DNA of 64,000 nucleotides from Verrucomicrobiia bacterium (lineage in GTDB: Bacteria; Verrucomicrobiota; Verrucomicrobiia; Opitutales; Cerasicoccaceae): assembly GCA_030425485.1 (NCBI GenBank), contig JAUIAM010000002.1, positions 186,001 to 250,000 on the forward strand. The letters are read 5' to 3'. Below, piece by piece: positions 30,035 to 39,745 of the stretch; the first letter of the stretch is position 1, and every line of letters begins with the position of its first letter. A program made the translations under genes and the position numbers. The notes beneath the pieces were generated by a model. It saw only the letters and a program-made list of their open reading frames with translations. It ran no database searches and had not been told where the DNA came from.

Positions 30035-30192
30035 CTTAAGCTACCACTACTGCTACTACTACATCTACCTGTAGGTTGCGCCTACAGCATCTTGAGTCCC
30101 ATCACCCAAGACAAGGAAATAATAGCAGATATTTGTGAAAATTGTATCGGGAGTGTTACCGATTTTGCTAAGTAGTTTTCCTGATATACCAA

Positions 30193-30222
30193 AAAGACTC
30201 CCGGTAATGACCGGAAGTCTTT
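30193..30222 (-). terminator. rho-independent terminator of cysK
   Basis: Minus strand AAAGACTTCCGGTCATTACCGGGAGTCTTTTT. Confidence 0.8.
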
Positions 30223-30247
30223 GTCTGAAAAGAGCTTCGTTGAAACC

Positions 30248-31207
30248 TTAGATGGTAAAACCAGCCGCAACCTCCTGCCGGGCCTTCTCGGCCAGCGGGG
30301 TGCTCAGGTAGCGCTCAACCGAGCTGCAGGCTACGGTGACGATGGTTTTGCCCGCCATTTCCGGGCGTGCGGCCACCTGCAAGGCAGCGCGGATGTTGGC
30401 CCCGCTGGAGATACCAACCGGAAGACCTTCGGTAGCCGTAACTTCCTGCGCAGTGGAGAAGGCCAGCTCGTTGCTCATCTGGATCACCTCGTCCACGATG
30501 TCCGTGTTGAGGTTCTTGGGGATGAAGCCTGCGCCAATGCCCTGAATCTTGTGCGGACCGGGCTTGCCACCGGAGATGACCGGGCTCGCATCGGGCTCAA
30601 CCGCCACCGTGTGCAGTTCCTTGCGGGACTTGATGACCTCGGAGACACCTGTGATCGTGCCCCCGGTACCAACACCGGAAACAAAGACGTCGATCTTGCC
30701 CTCGGTTGCCTTCCAGAGCTCTTCCGCCGTGGTCTGGCGGTGGATCTCCGGATTGGCCGGATTTTCAAACTGCTGGGGCATAAAGGCACCGCCCTTGTGC
30801 TCCTGGACCAGCTCGCTGGCGCGGGCAATAGCGCCACCCATGCCCTTCGGGCCGGGGGTCAGCACAATCTCGGCTCCGAGCATGCGGAGGAGGATGCGTC
30901 GCTCCATCGACATCGTCTCGGGCATGGTCAGCAGGCAGCGGTAGCCGCGAGCTGCGCAAACGAAGGCCAACGCGATACCGGTGTTACCGGAAGTCGGTTC
31001 GATGACCATACCACCCGGCTTGAGCTTACCAGCCTTTTCAGCCGCTTCGATCATGGCCAGACCGATACGGTCCTTAACGCTGGAGAGCGGGTTGAAGAAC
31101 TCGCACTTAACGTAGACGTCGGCGGCGAGGCCTTCGGCCAGCTTGTTGAGCTTGATCAGCGGCGTGTTGCCGATCGTATCGGTGATGGAGGTATAGGCTG
31201 CGGACAT
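30248..31207 (-). CDS. cysK: cysteine synthase A
   Basis: [66 protein letters not shown]. Confidence 0.95.
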   Translation of the reverse strand: MSAAYTSITDTIGNTPLIKLNKLAEGLAADVYVKCEFFNPLSSVKDRIGLAMIEAAEKAGKLKPGGMVIEPTSGNTGIALAFVCAARGYRCLLTMPETMSMERRILLRMLGAEIVLTPGPKGMGGAIARASELVQEHKGGAFMPQQFENPANPEIHRQTTAEELWKATEGKIDVFVSGVGTGGTITGVSEVIKSRKELHTVAVEPDASPVISGGKPGPHKIQGIGAGFIPKNLNTDIVDEVIQMSNELAFSTAQEVTATEGLPVGISSGANIRAALQVAARPEMAGKTIVTVACSSVERYLSTPLAEKARQEVAAGFTI

Positions 31208-31238
31208 AAGTTCGATGGGCTTGAGTTAAAGAAAGGGA

Positions 31239-31517
31239 CTAACGACGGCCACCACGGCGCGGGCCAAAGCTGCGACGCGGTGCGTTGCGATTCTGGTTGG
31301 CGTTGCGCAGGCGGTAGGTGATGCGCGCGCGGTTCAAATCCTGCGGCGTCATTTCCATTTTCACCATATCACCCGCGGTGATCTTGATGAAGTTCTTGCG
31401 GAGTTTTCCTGAAATAGTTGCCAGGACCACGTGTTTGTTGGGCAGCTCAACCCGGAACATAGTGCCGGGGAGTACGGAGACGATTTTGCCTTCGACTTCA
31501 ATGACTTCGTTGGACAT
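31239..31517 (-). CDS. infA: translation initiation factor IF-1 with basic C-terminal extension
   Basis: [64 protein letters not shown] then [21 protein letters not shown]. Confidence 0.92.
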   Translation of the reverse strand: MSNEVIEVEGKIVSVLPGTMFRVELPNKHVVLATISGKLRKNFIKITAGDMVKMEMTPQDLNRARITYRLRNANQNRNAPRRSFGPRRGGRR

Positions 31518-31680
31518 GCAGTGACGTTACGCTTTCTTTGGGATGAAATAGGGTTGTGTAAACAAGCAATCCTGAGGCCTTCAGGCCCCATACGTCAAGA
31601 ATTATGCGGGATAGCGGCGAATGCAACCCCCGCGGCGCAATTACCTTGTCGCCGGAGCCCGCCACGGTTTGGCTCTTTTC

Positions 31681-32478
31681 GTGAGCGATAACGACCCTTC
31701 CCTCCCCTCAGAGCTGACCCTTATCTCGTGGAACGTCAACGGCCTGCGAGCCGTCATGAAGAAAGGTTTCCTCGACTTTGTAGCCGGGTACAACCCCGAC
31801 ATCCTCTGCCTGCAGGAGATCAAGTGCGACGAGGAAAACGCCCCCAAGCTGGAGATCCCCTACCCCGTGCAGTACTACCACAGCGCGGAGAAAAAGGGCT
31901 ACTCCGGCACCGCGATTTTTTCCCACCACAAGGCCGCCTCCGTCTGCACCGCCTGGCCCGACCTCGAAGAGCACCCCCAGGAGGGCCGCGTCCAGGTGGC
32001 CGACTTTGGCAAATTCTACCTGGTCAACGTCTACGTGCCCAATTCCCAGAACGAGCTGCGCCGCCTGGACTACCGCACGCGGGTCTTTGACACACAGTTC
32101 CGCCAACGCCTGAGCGAACTGGCCCGGGACAAGCCCGTCGTCGTCTGCGGGGACTTCAACGTTGCCCACGAGGAGATCGACCTCGCCCGCCCCAAGGCCA
32201 ACCGCAAAAACGCGGGCTTTTCCGACGAGGAACGCGCGGAGTTCACCCAGCACCTCGGCAGCGGCCTCATCGATACCTTTCGCCTGAAATATCCCGACCT
32301 GCCCGAGCAATACACTTGGTGGAGCTACCGGGCCGGCGCACGCGGCAAGAACATCGGATGGAGAATCGACTACTTCCTCATCACCCGCGACCTCGAACCC
32401 CACCTCACCGAAGCCTTCATCCTCCCCGAGGTCATGGGCAGCGACCACTGCCCCATCGGCATCAAGCTTCGCTGGTAA
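31681..32478 (+). CDS. xth: exodeoxyribonuclease III
   Basis: LTLISWNVNGLRAVMKKGFLDF, CLQEIKCDEENAP, CGDFNVAHEEIDLA, GSDHCPIGIKL. Confidence 0.93.
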   Translation: MSDNDPSLPSELTLISWNVNGLRAVMKKGFLDFVAGYNPDILCLQEIKCDEENAPKLEIPYPVQYYHSAEKKGYSGTAIFSHHKAASVCTAWPDLEEHPQEGRVQVADFGKFYLVNVYVPNSQNELRRLDYRTRVFDTQFRQRLSELARDKPVVVCGDFNVAHEEIDLARPKANRKNAGFSDEERAEFTQHLGSGLIDTFRLKYPDLPEQYTWWSYRAGARGKNIGWRIDYFLITRDLEPHLTEAFILPEVMGSDHCPIGIKLRW

Positions 32479-32521
32479 GTCACGGTTTGACGGGCAGGCG
32501 ATAGGGCATAATAATCTGCCC

Positions 32522-33274
32522 ATGAAACGCATCCTATTGTTTATCGCCCTCCTGCCAGCCATTGCGCTGACTAACCTTCACGCCGAGGAAACCATCGTCT
32601 TCCGCGCCATCCTTGAGATGGGCAACGCAACCAGCTTTTCGCTCAGTGACGCCTCCGGCAAAAACAGCCGCTGGGTCAAGCCCGGCGATGTCTTCATGGA
32701 CTGGGAGCTGACCCAGTACGACCCCAAGACCAAGGCCCTCACCCTGACCAAGGGCGACCAGAAGCAGGTACTTTCGCTCTCCGGCGACACCGCAGGCACG
32801 GCCACCACCGGGCCCGCCTATGCCGAGGCTGAGGCGGTCTTCGAGGCCATGCAGTTTGACGAGATGCTCGACGCCATCATCGACCAGCAAAAGCAGGCCA
32901 CGCTCGACATGATGCGCCAGATGATGGAGCGGGAGGCCGGCGGCCAGCCCATCGACGAGGAACTCCTGGGCATCCAGCAGCAGACCATTGTCGACGTCTA
33001 TGACGCCGTGGACTGGGATGCGACCAAGCGGGACATCATCAACATCTACGCCGAAACCTTCTCCAGAGATGAGCTCAACGGTATGGCCACCTTTTACAGC
33101 ACCCCGGCCGGGCAAGCCATGATCGAGAAGCAACCCGAAATCCAAAAGCGCACCATGGAAACCATGATGCCCCGCATCATGGAGATCATGCCCCAGGTCC
33201 AGGAGAAAACCCAGCAAAGGATGCAGGAATATTACCAGAAGAAGCAGGCCGCCGAAACTGAGACGACCGAATAG
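32522..33274 (+). CDS. DUF2059 domain-containing secreted protein
   Basis: Signal peptide; YAETFSRDELNGMATFYSTPAGQAMIEKQPEIQKRTMETM. Confidence 0.8.
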   Translation: MKRILLFIALLPAIALTNLHAEETIVFRAILEMGNATSFSLSDASGKNSRWVKPGDVFMDWELTQYDPKTKALTLTKGDQKQVLSLSGDTAGTATTGPAYAEAEAVFEAMQFDEMLDAIIDQQKQATLDMMRQMMEREAGGQPIDEELLGIQQQTIVDVYDAVDWDATKRDIINIYAETFSRDELNGMATFYSTPAGQAMIEKQPEIQKRTMETMMPRIMEIMPQVQEKTQQRMQEYYQKKQAAETETTE

Positions 33275-33280
33275 GCTTCC

Positions 33281-33997
33281 CTACGGCTTATACAGCAGAC
33301 GGCCGCAGCTGTCGCAGTGGGTGGGCTTTTCGTCGGTCAGAACCTGCCCCTCGACTTCACCGGAAACTTTTAAGTGGCACCCGCCACAGTGCTGGTCTTC
33401 CATCGGCACAACCCACTGGGGCTTGGGGCGGCGCTGGTGTACGCGCTGGTAGGCCTTGAGCCAGTCAGCGGGCACTTCGGCCTGGGCGGCTTCGACCGCG
33501 GCAATCGCCGAGTCGATCTGGGCCTTCACCCCGGCCTCCTGCTCGCCCATACGGGCAATTTCCTTTTCAAAAAGCCGGATCGTTTCCTGGTGCTCGGTCT
33601 CGGTCGTCTGGTTACTCTCGGCCAGTTCATCCTGCTCCATGAGCAGCACAATTTCCTTTTCCTCCAGCTCACCGATCTGGCCCTCTGTCCGCTCGATTTC
33701 GTGGGTCAGCGCCTGGTACTCGTCGTTCTTTTTGACCTCCATCTGCTGGGTCTTGTACTTCACGACTTGAGCTTCGAGCGACTTCATCTCCTTGTCCACG
33801 TCGAGCCGATGGACCTCGTTCTGTTTCAGGCGCTGGCGATCGGCCTCGATGGCGGCCTTCTCCTCGTCGATCCGGCTCTGGGCCTTGGCCACTTCCTGCG
33901 GAATCAGCCGCAGCTGCGACTCGAGGGAAAGTTTACGGGCTTCCTGCTCCTGCAGGGCGAGGACTTTTTCCACGGCGGGGTTCACGTCCTTGACCAT
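33281..33997 (-). CDS. C4-type zinc ribbon / coiled-coil protein
   Basis: Coiled-coil body; DQHCGGCHLKVSGEVEG...PTHCDSCGRLLYKP; start taken as ATG 33997 (track ORF extends to 34096). Confidence 0.87.
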   Translation of the reverse strand: MVKDVNPAVEKVLALQEQEARKLSLESQLRLIPQEVAKAQSRIDEEKAAIEADRQRLKQNEVHRLDVDKEMKSLEAQVVKYKTQQMEVKKNDEYQALTHEIERTEGQIGELEEKEIVLLMEQDELAESNQTTETEHQETIRLFEKEIARMGEQEAGVKAQIDSAIAAVEAAQAEVPADWLKAYQRVHQRRPKPQWVVPMEDQHCGGCHLKVSGEVEGQVLTDEKPTHCDSCGRLLYKP

Positions 33998-34127
33998 GAC
34001 GCCGCCGACGCGAACTGGAAAGCGGAAAATGCCTCCCTCAGGGCTTTTTCCCATTTGGCAGGCTATGTGCTCAGGCTGAGGCTTCACGCTTGTCATAGAA
34101 CAACGTACTTTCTAATCTAGCCATTAC

Positions 34128-36335
34128 ATGATACTCCCCGAAGCTGACCTCGAGCTGCTGCTCAAAGCCCGCCACCCTCATCCCCACGACGTGCTTGGGA
34201 TGCACGAGACCAAGCATAAGGGTAAAAAAGTCATGTTGGTGCGAGCGCTGCTCCCCGATGCCAAGTCCTGCGAAGTGGTTAACATCGCCACGGACGAGCG
34301 CTACCCGCTGGAAATGCTCGACAAGGCAGGACTCTTCGAAGGCGTACTCCCCGACGTAAAAAAAACCTTCGCCTACCGCCTGCGCACCGAGCGCTACAAC
34401 GGCGAGATCCGCCAGTTCTGGGACCCCTACTGCTTCCTGCCCTCGCTCTCCGAGGACGACCTGTACCTCTTTAATCAGGGCAACCACCACCAGATTTACG
34501 ACAAGCTCGGTGCCCACGTGCGCCACTACGAAAACGTCAAGGGCGTGAGCTTCGCCGTCTGGGCCCCGGGGGCCAAACGCATTTCCGTTGTGGGCGACTT
34601 CAACAGTTGGGATGGTCGCTACCATCCCATGCGGACGCTGGGTTCATCCGGTGTGTGGGAGCTCTTCATCCCCGGTCTCGAACCCGGCGCCAAGTACAAG
34701 TACGAGATCGTCGGGGGCGACGGCTACCTGCGCCTCAAGACCGACCCCTACGCCCACTACTTTGAAGCCCCCCCGCACAACGCCTCCATCGTCTGGGAAA
34801 CCAAGGACTACGAGTGGGGCGACAGCGAGTGGATGAAGCAGCGCAAGCAGGCCGACCACCAGCAGGAGCCCATTTCGGTCTACGAGGTCCACCTTGGCTC
34901 GTGGAAGCGCGTGGTCGAGGACGGCGACCGCCCCCTGACTTACCGCGAGATGGCCACCGAGCTCACCGCCTACGTCAAGGACATGGGTTTTACCCACGTG
35001 GAGTTCCTTCCGCTGTCAGAGCACCCCTTCTCCGGCTCATGGGGCTATCAGGTGACGGGCTTTTTCGCCCCCACCCACCGCTTTGGCAACCCGCAGGACT
35101 TCATGTTCATGGTGGACATGCTCCACCGCAACGGCATCGGGGTCATCATCGACTGGGTACCGGCCCACTTCCCCCGCGACGCCTTTGCCCTGGCCGAGTT
35201 CGACGGCACCTGCCTCTACGAGCACGCCGACCCGCGCCAGGGGCAGCACATGGACTGGGGCACCCTCATCTTTAACTACGGCCGCCACGAGGTGAGAAAC
35301 TTCCTCATTGCCAGTGCCCTGTACTGGCTGGAGCGGTTTCACATCGACGGACTCCGCGTCGACGCCGTCGCCTCCATGCTCTACCTGGACTACTCCCGCG
35401 AAGAAGGCGAATGGATTCCCAACGCCTACGGCGGACGCGAGAACATCGAAGCCATCGAATTCCTCCGCCAGACCAACGACCTTGTCCACGAGTACCACCC
35501 AGGCGCCATGATGATCGCCGAGGAGTCCACCTCCTTCGGTGGCGTGACCAAGCCCACCAAGGAGTACGGGCTGGGCTTTGACTACAAGTGGAACATGGGC
35601 TGGATGCACGACACCCTCCAGTTCTTCGAAAAGGAGCCCATCTACCGCCGCTGGCACCACAATGACATGACCTTTGGCATGCTCTACCAGTATTCCGAAG
35701 ACTTCATGCAGGTCTTTTCCCACGATGAAGTCGTCCACGGCAAGGGCTCCATGATCCTCAAGATGGGGGCCGGCTTTGAGATGTCGAAGAAAGCCCAGGA
35801 CCTGCGCTCGCTCTACGCGTGGATGTGGGGCTGGCCCGGCAAAAACATCCTCTTCATGGGCTGCGAATTTGGCCAGAGCGCCGAGTGGAAGTACGACGGC
35901 AGCCTCGACTGGCACCTGCTCCAGTACATGGACCACGAGGGAATCCACCGCCTGGTGCGCGACCTGAACAACTTCTATCGCAGCCACCCCTCCCTCGCCC
36001 GCTACGACAACCACCCGCAGGGCTTTCAGTGGATCAACGGCGGCGACTCCGAAAACTCCGTCCTCTCCTTCCTCCGCCTCGGGGACTCCCCGCAGGAAAC
36101 CTTTGCCGTGGTGAGCAACTTCACCCCCGTGCGCCGCGCGGGCTACCGCATCGGCGTCCCCCATGCCGGCTACTGGAAGGAGCTCATCAATACCAACGCC
36201 GACGTTTACGGCGGCAGCGGTGAAGGTCTCGGCGGCGGCCTCATGAGCGATGCCGAGCCCTGGGACGGACGCGAGCACTCCCTCAAGCTCGACCTCCCCG
36301 GCCACAGTACCTTTATCCTCCGCTTCGAAGGTTAA
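34128..36335 (+). CDS. glgB: 1,4-alpha-glucan branching enzyme
   Basis: HDVLGMHET, WAPGAKRISVVGDFNSWDGR, EVHLGSWKR, WGYQVTGFFAPTHRFG, RVDAVASMLYLDY, EVVHGKGSM. Confidence 0.96.
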   Translation: MILPEADLELLLKARHPHPHDVLGMHETKHKGKKVMLVRALLPDAKSCEVVNIATDERYPLEMLDKAGLFEGVLPDVKKTFAYRLRTERYNGEIRQFWDPYCFLPSLSEDDLYLFNQGNHHQIYDKLGAHVRHYENVKGVSFAVWAPGAKRISVVGDFNSWDGRYHPMRTLGSSGVWELFIPGLEPGAKYKYEIVGGDGYLRLKTDPYAHYFEAPPHNASIVWETKDYEWGDSEWMKQRKQADHQQEPISVYEVHLGSWKRVVEDGDRPLTYREMATELTAYVKDMGFTHVEFLPLSEHPFSGSWGYQVTGFFAPTHRFGNPQDFMFMVDMLHRNGIGVIIDWVPAHFPRDAFALAEFDGTCLYEHADPRQGQHMDWGTLIFNYGRHEVRNFLIASALYWLERFHIDGLRVDAVASMLYLDYSREEGEWIPNAYGGRENIEAIEFLRQTNDLVHEYHPGAMMIAEESTSFGGVTKPTKEYGLGFDYKWNMGWMHDTLQFFEKEPIYRRWHHNDMTFGMLYQYSEDFMQVFSHDEVVHGKGSMILKMGAGFEMSKKAQDLRSLYAWMWGWPGKNILFMGCEFGQSAEWKYDGSLDWHLLQYMDHEGIHRLVRDLNNFYRSHPSLARYDNHPQGFQWINGGDSENSVLSFLRLGDSPQETFAVVSNFTPVRRAGYRIGVPHAGYWKELINTNADVYGGSGEGLGGGLMSDAEPWDGREHSLKLDLPGHSTFILRFEG

Positions 36336-36427
36336 GCGACCGCACCTTCCCCTTTCGTGCGTAAGGAAAATGCGAAAAAACTTCCCGGGCTGGACAGCGC
36401 CCACGGGCTGTGTCCATTGTATCCGCA

Positions 36428-37021
36428 ATGAGTACGGAAGCGAACGTATGGGAGGAACGCTGGCTGGCGGGAGACACACCCTGGGACCACGGTAAGGCCG
36501 CCCCACCCCTAACCGAATACCTCGAACGCGAACCGATGGAGGGACGCATCCTCGTGCCCGGTTGCGGTGCTGGCCATGAGGTCCGCGCTCTCGCTGAGCA
36601 GGGAGCAAAAGTCCTCGGCATGGACATCTCCCCCACCGCGCTGGACAAAGCCCGCGCCCACAGTGCCGCCAATGGCGAAGCCTACGAACTGGAAAATTTC
36701 CTCAATCTCCCCACACTCCACCACGGGAGATTCGACTGCCTGGTCGAGCACACCTGCTTTTGTGCCATCGACCCCGCCGACCGCGAGCGCTACGTCAAGG
36801 CCGCCCACCAGGCCCTCAAGCCCCATGGCAAATTCCTCGGCATCTTCTTTATCTCCAAGCCGGACGAAGACGAAGACGGCCCTCCCTACATGAGTAACCT
36901 GTGCGAACTTTCCCGCCTCTTCGACCCCTACTTTCACACCGTGGAAGCCTGGCGCCCCAACAAAGTTTTTGCAGAGCGCGAAGACTGCCTGGAGCAAGTC
37001 CGCCTCATGGTCCGCCGCTAA
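36428..37021 (+). CDS. SAM-dependent methyltransferase (thiopurine S-methyltransferase family-like)
   Basis: WEERWLAGDTPWDHGKAAPPL, ILVPGCGAGHEVRALAEQGAKVLGMDIS. Confidence 0.85.
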   Translation: MSTEANVWEERWLAGDTPWDHGKAAPPLTEYLEREPMEGRILVPGCGAGHEVRALAEQGAKVLGMDISPTALDKARAHSAANGEAYELENFLNLPTLHHGRFDCLVEHTCFCAIDPADRERYVKAAHQALKPHGKFLGIFFISKPDEDEDGPPYMSNLCELSRLFDPYFHTVEAWRPNKVFAEREDCLEQVRLMVRR

Positions 37022-37053
37022 TGCGTGTCTTCAAACTATCTCATCTTTTTAAG

Positions 37054-37439
37054 CCGCAGAGACGCAGAGCGCAACGGGTCTCCGTAAGCTCAATGTTTTT
37101 GCGACAGCAAAAGGTGCTCTTCAATGATTTCAAAGTAAAATCGGACTTAGCGTTTCAAAGGCTGTGTGCTTTGATTTGAAATGTGGTTTTTCTCTCACGC
37201 AAAGACCGCAAAGCAGTTGAAGAAGGCAGCATCTGGTTTAGGGCAGTTTAAATAAAACCGTAGCCGGAGATACCTATATATTTATAACCACAGATTACGC
37301 CGATAAACACAGATAGACTCGGAATAATCTGTGTGCATCTCTGTAACCTGAGGACACAATATTTCTTTAAATGCTCTAGTCGAAAGGAAACGCTGCTCGT
37401 TTGATAGAAATCGACACGTTGCGCTCTGCGTCTCTGCGG
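37054..37439. repeat. Composite intergenic repeat region bounded by 22-bp inverted repeat CCGCAGAGACGCAGAGCGCAAC
   Basis: 37054..37075 is the perfect reverse complement of 37418..37439. Confidence 0.85.
37241..37379 (+). repeat. ~139-bp dispersed element, copy 1
   Basis: GGGCAGTTTAAATAAAA..GTAGCCGGAGAT ... GGACACAATATTTCTTTAAATGCTCTAG, homologous to the reverse complement of 55835..55973. Confidence 0.85.
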
Positions 37440-37522
37440 TTAAAGCCTCAGCTTAGTGCGTGAGCGCACCAGACGATGAGAGCCTACGCCCCCGCGGGTC
37501 CGCTTACATTTATCCTGAACGC

Positions 37523-38524
37523 CTAGCTAATCTCAGCCACGCTCCAGGGGATTTCCTGTCCGGCCCACATGGGAACGACATCGCCGTACTTGGCCGGGAT
37601 GCTAAAAGGCTTGTTCTCCAGCTTAACTGTCTTCTTGGGCGGGGTAACGCCATAGATGCGGCAAGCATTGTCCGAAACAAAAGCCTGGAGCTTATCCAGC
37701 GCGTTGTTCTGGTCAAAGAACCCGGCCAGAATCTGCAAGGCGATCGGTGCGGTGAAAACGCCCGCCGCACAGCCGCAACACTCCTTCTTGTGCACCGGGT
37801 GCGGGGCCGAGTCGCTGCCAAAGGAGAGCTTCGGGTGAGCGCGCAGGGCGGCATTGGCCAGCGCGGTGCGGTCCTCCGGTCGCTTGGCGATCGGCTTGCA
37901 GAAAAGGTGCGGGTTAAGCATCCCCCCGGCCACATCATCCAGCGTAATAAGCAGGTGCTGCACCGTGACGGTCGCGTGGAGATTCTCGTACTCATCGAGC
38001 AGTTCGACCGCCGCTGCCGTCGTGATGTGCTCCATGATGATCTTGAGCTTGGGAAACGTTTTGGCCAGATGCCGGTACACCCAGAGAAATTCCGCTTCGC
38101 GGTCCATGACAAAGCCGTTCGTCTCACCATGCACATGCAGCGGAATACCCAGCTCCTCCATCAGACGCATAGTCGGCTCGGCCTCCTCGATCTGGGAGAC
38201 ACCGCCCTCGCTGTTCGTCGTGATACCCGCCGGATAGAGCTTGATACCGATGATGTGTTCACGGGCGGCCTCCAGCTCCTCACGCGTATAGTTGCGGAAA
38301 AAAAGCGCCATGTACGGGTCAAAATCATCGCGACCACAGGCTTGGAGAATCTCCTCACGGTAGGAATGCACACGCTCCAGTGAGTCCACCGGCGGCACGA
38401 GGTTGGGCATAATGACCGCCCCGGCAAAGGTCTCTGCGCTTAGCGGCGCAACGGCTTGCAACATAGCCTCCTGCCGCAGGTGCAGGTGCATATCGAGGGG
38501 AGAAGTCAGCGTCAGAAAATTCAT
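37523..38524 (-). CDS. pyrC: dihydroorotase
   Basis: [47 protein letters not shown]-like [22 protein letters not shown]; start taken as ATG 38524. Confidence 0.95.
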   Translation of the reverse strand: MNFLTLTSPLDMHLHLRQEAMLQAVAPLSAETFAGAVIMPNLVPPVDSLERVHSYREEILQACGRDDFDPYMALFFRNYTREELEAAREHIIGIKLYPAGITTNSEGGVSQIEEAEPTMRLMEELGIPLHVHGETNGFVMDREAEFLWVYRHLAKTFPKLKIIMEHITTAAAVELLDEYENLHATVTVQHLLITLDDVAGGMLNPHLFCKPIAKRPEDRTALANAALRAHPKLSFGSDSAPHPVHKKECCGCAAGVFTAPIALQILAGFFDQNNALDKLQAFVSDNACRIYGVTPPKKTVKLENKPFSIPAKYGDVVPMWAGQEIPWSVAEIS

Positions 38525-38654
38525 ACGGTGATGAATTCTCGTTACTCCCCGATCAAGGGTCAATAGCCATCAGCCCGTGAAGTGCCTGACCATCTGCCGA
38601 CGATCGGAATAACCTTTTCAACGCCCGCACTTCCTTATTATTTATCCACAGCCC

Positions 38655-38930
38655 ATGATTGATATCATCTCTTTACTTCTGCCCAAAGATTTATCCGGCA
38701 CAGCCATTACCATCATTGTTGTGGTGCAGTTGCTCTGGTTGTGGTCGGTCGTGGCCATCGCCCGCGAGCGCACGGATGAACCAACGGACCGCGTCGTCTG
38801 GCTCATGATCGTGCTCTTTCTCAATATTCTCGGCACGGTGCTGTACTTATGCTTCTCCCCGGTGAAGCAGTCCGAGATAAAGTCGCCGCGGTCATTTAAC
38901 CATACCAACCGCGATACGGAAACACGCTAG
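38655..38930 (+). CDS. small membrane protein, PLDc_N-like
   Basis: Two TM helices: ITIIVVVQLLWLWSVVAIARE and VVWLMIVLFLNILGTVLYLCFSP. Confidence 0.7.
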   Translation: MIDIISLLLPKDLSGTAITIIVVVQLLWLWSVVAIARERTDEPTDRVVWLMIVLFLNILGTVLYLCFSPVKQSEIKSPRSFNHTNRDTETR

Positions 38931-38940
38931 CCGACCTTGG

Positions 38941-39735
38941 TTAAACGATCGCCAGCACTCCGGCTTTGACAAGCTCCCACGTATCCGGGCTGCCGTCCCA
39001 GGCGATGCTCTGGTTGCCCAGGACAACTTGAGCCGCCGCCTCTTTGATAAAGGCCTCTCGCGACGCGGGTAAGCTACCACCATCGAGCGCGTACTTGCCC
39101 AGCGGCTCACGGTCCATGCGCGCGTTCATAAAGCAACGATCCGTCACCGCGCGGTCAAAGGCCTCCCCAGCGCTCAAGGTGATGCCCGCATAGCCCCAGT
39201 CCAATGTACGGGAAAGGAACTTCGCCTCGGTGCCGTCGCCGCCGAGGGCGAAAGCCGGGCGGCGTGGCCACTCGGCAAAGAGCGCCAGTACCTTGTTGCT
39301 AAAGCGCATCTCCTCAGCAAAGGGATGCAGCACATAGGCGAGGTTATTTGCCAGTTCCGCGCACTCCGGGTTGCTCTGAAGCATCTCGATAAAGCGCTGG
39401 CAATCCGGTGGCTCGGCAAAGCAACCCTCCGCATCAATCACGTGGTAAGCACACTTGAGTCCGAGTTGAGCCAACTCCTCCAAGCGCTCGCTCAGGCAGG
39501 GCAGCCAGACTTCGGGCGCGGCGTTGAGCCGCCACTGGAAGGCACGCACCCCGCAGGTCGTGAGCAGCTCCATGTCGAGCGGCTTGAGCGGATCGACAAT
39601 CAGCCGCGCCAGCACCTGTCCGGTTTCCTGAAGCAAGTCCGGAGCACGCCGCCCCTCAAGCCCGGGGTAAAGTGCGCCGGGTTTGACCATCCCGGCACAC
39701 TGACGGAAGTATTTTAGATAATCGCTCGCTTTCAC
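38941..39735 (-). CDS. hypothetical protein (possible TIM-barrel)
   Basis: 264-aa ORF with alternating helix/strand character; no family recognised. Confidence 0.6.
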   Translation of the reverse strand: MKASDYLKYFRQCAGMVKPGALYPGLEGRRAPDLLQETGQVLARLIVDPLKPLDMELLTTCGVRAFQWRLNAAPEVWLPCLSERLEELAQLGLKCAYHVIDAEGCFAEPPDCQRFIEMLQSNPECAELANNLAYVLHPFAEEMRFSNKVLALFAEWPRRPAFALGGDGTEAKFLSRTLDWGYAGITLSAGEAFDRAVTDRCFMNARMDREPLGKYALDGGSLPASREAFIKEAAAQVVLGNQSIAWDGSPDTWELVKAGVLAIV

Positions 39736-39745
39736 GGAGGCAGAC

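Noticed and set aside
30082-30270. 62-aa minus-strand ORF
   Set aside because: Starts inside cysK and crosses its terminator; only the MGLKML* end is of interest, as part of the candidate RNA
31318-31345. tRNA-like GGTTCAAATCC motif
   Set aside because: Lies inside infA coding sequence and no cloverleaf can be drawn
35037-36608. 523-aa minus-strand ORF
   Set aside because: Antisense to glgB; no domain
37022-37500. Possible CRISPR-like array because of repeated CACAGAT/GCAGAG words
   Set aside because: Repeats are inverted and irregular with no constant repeat length or spacers and no cas genes
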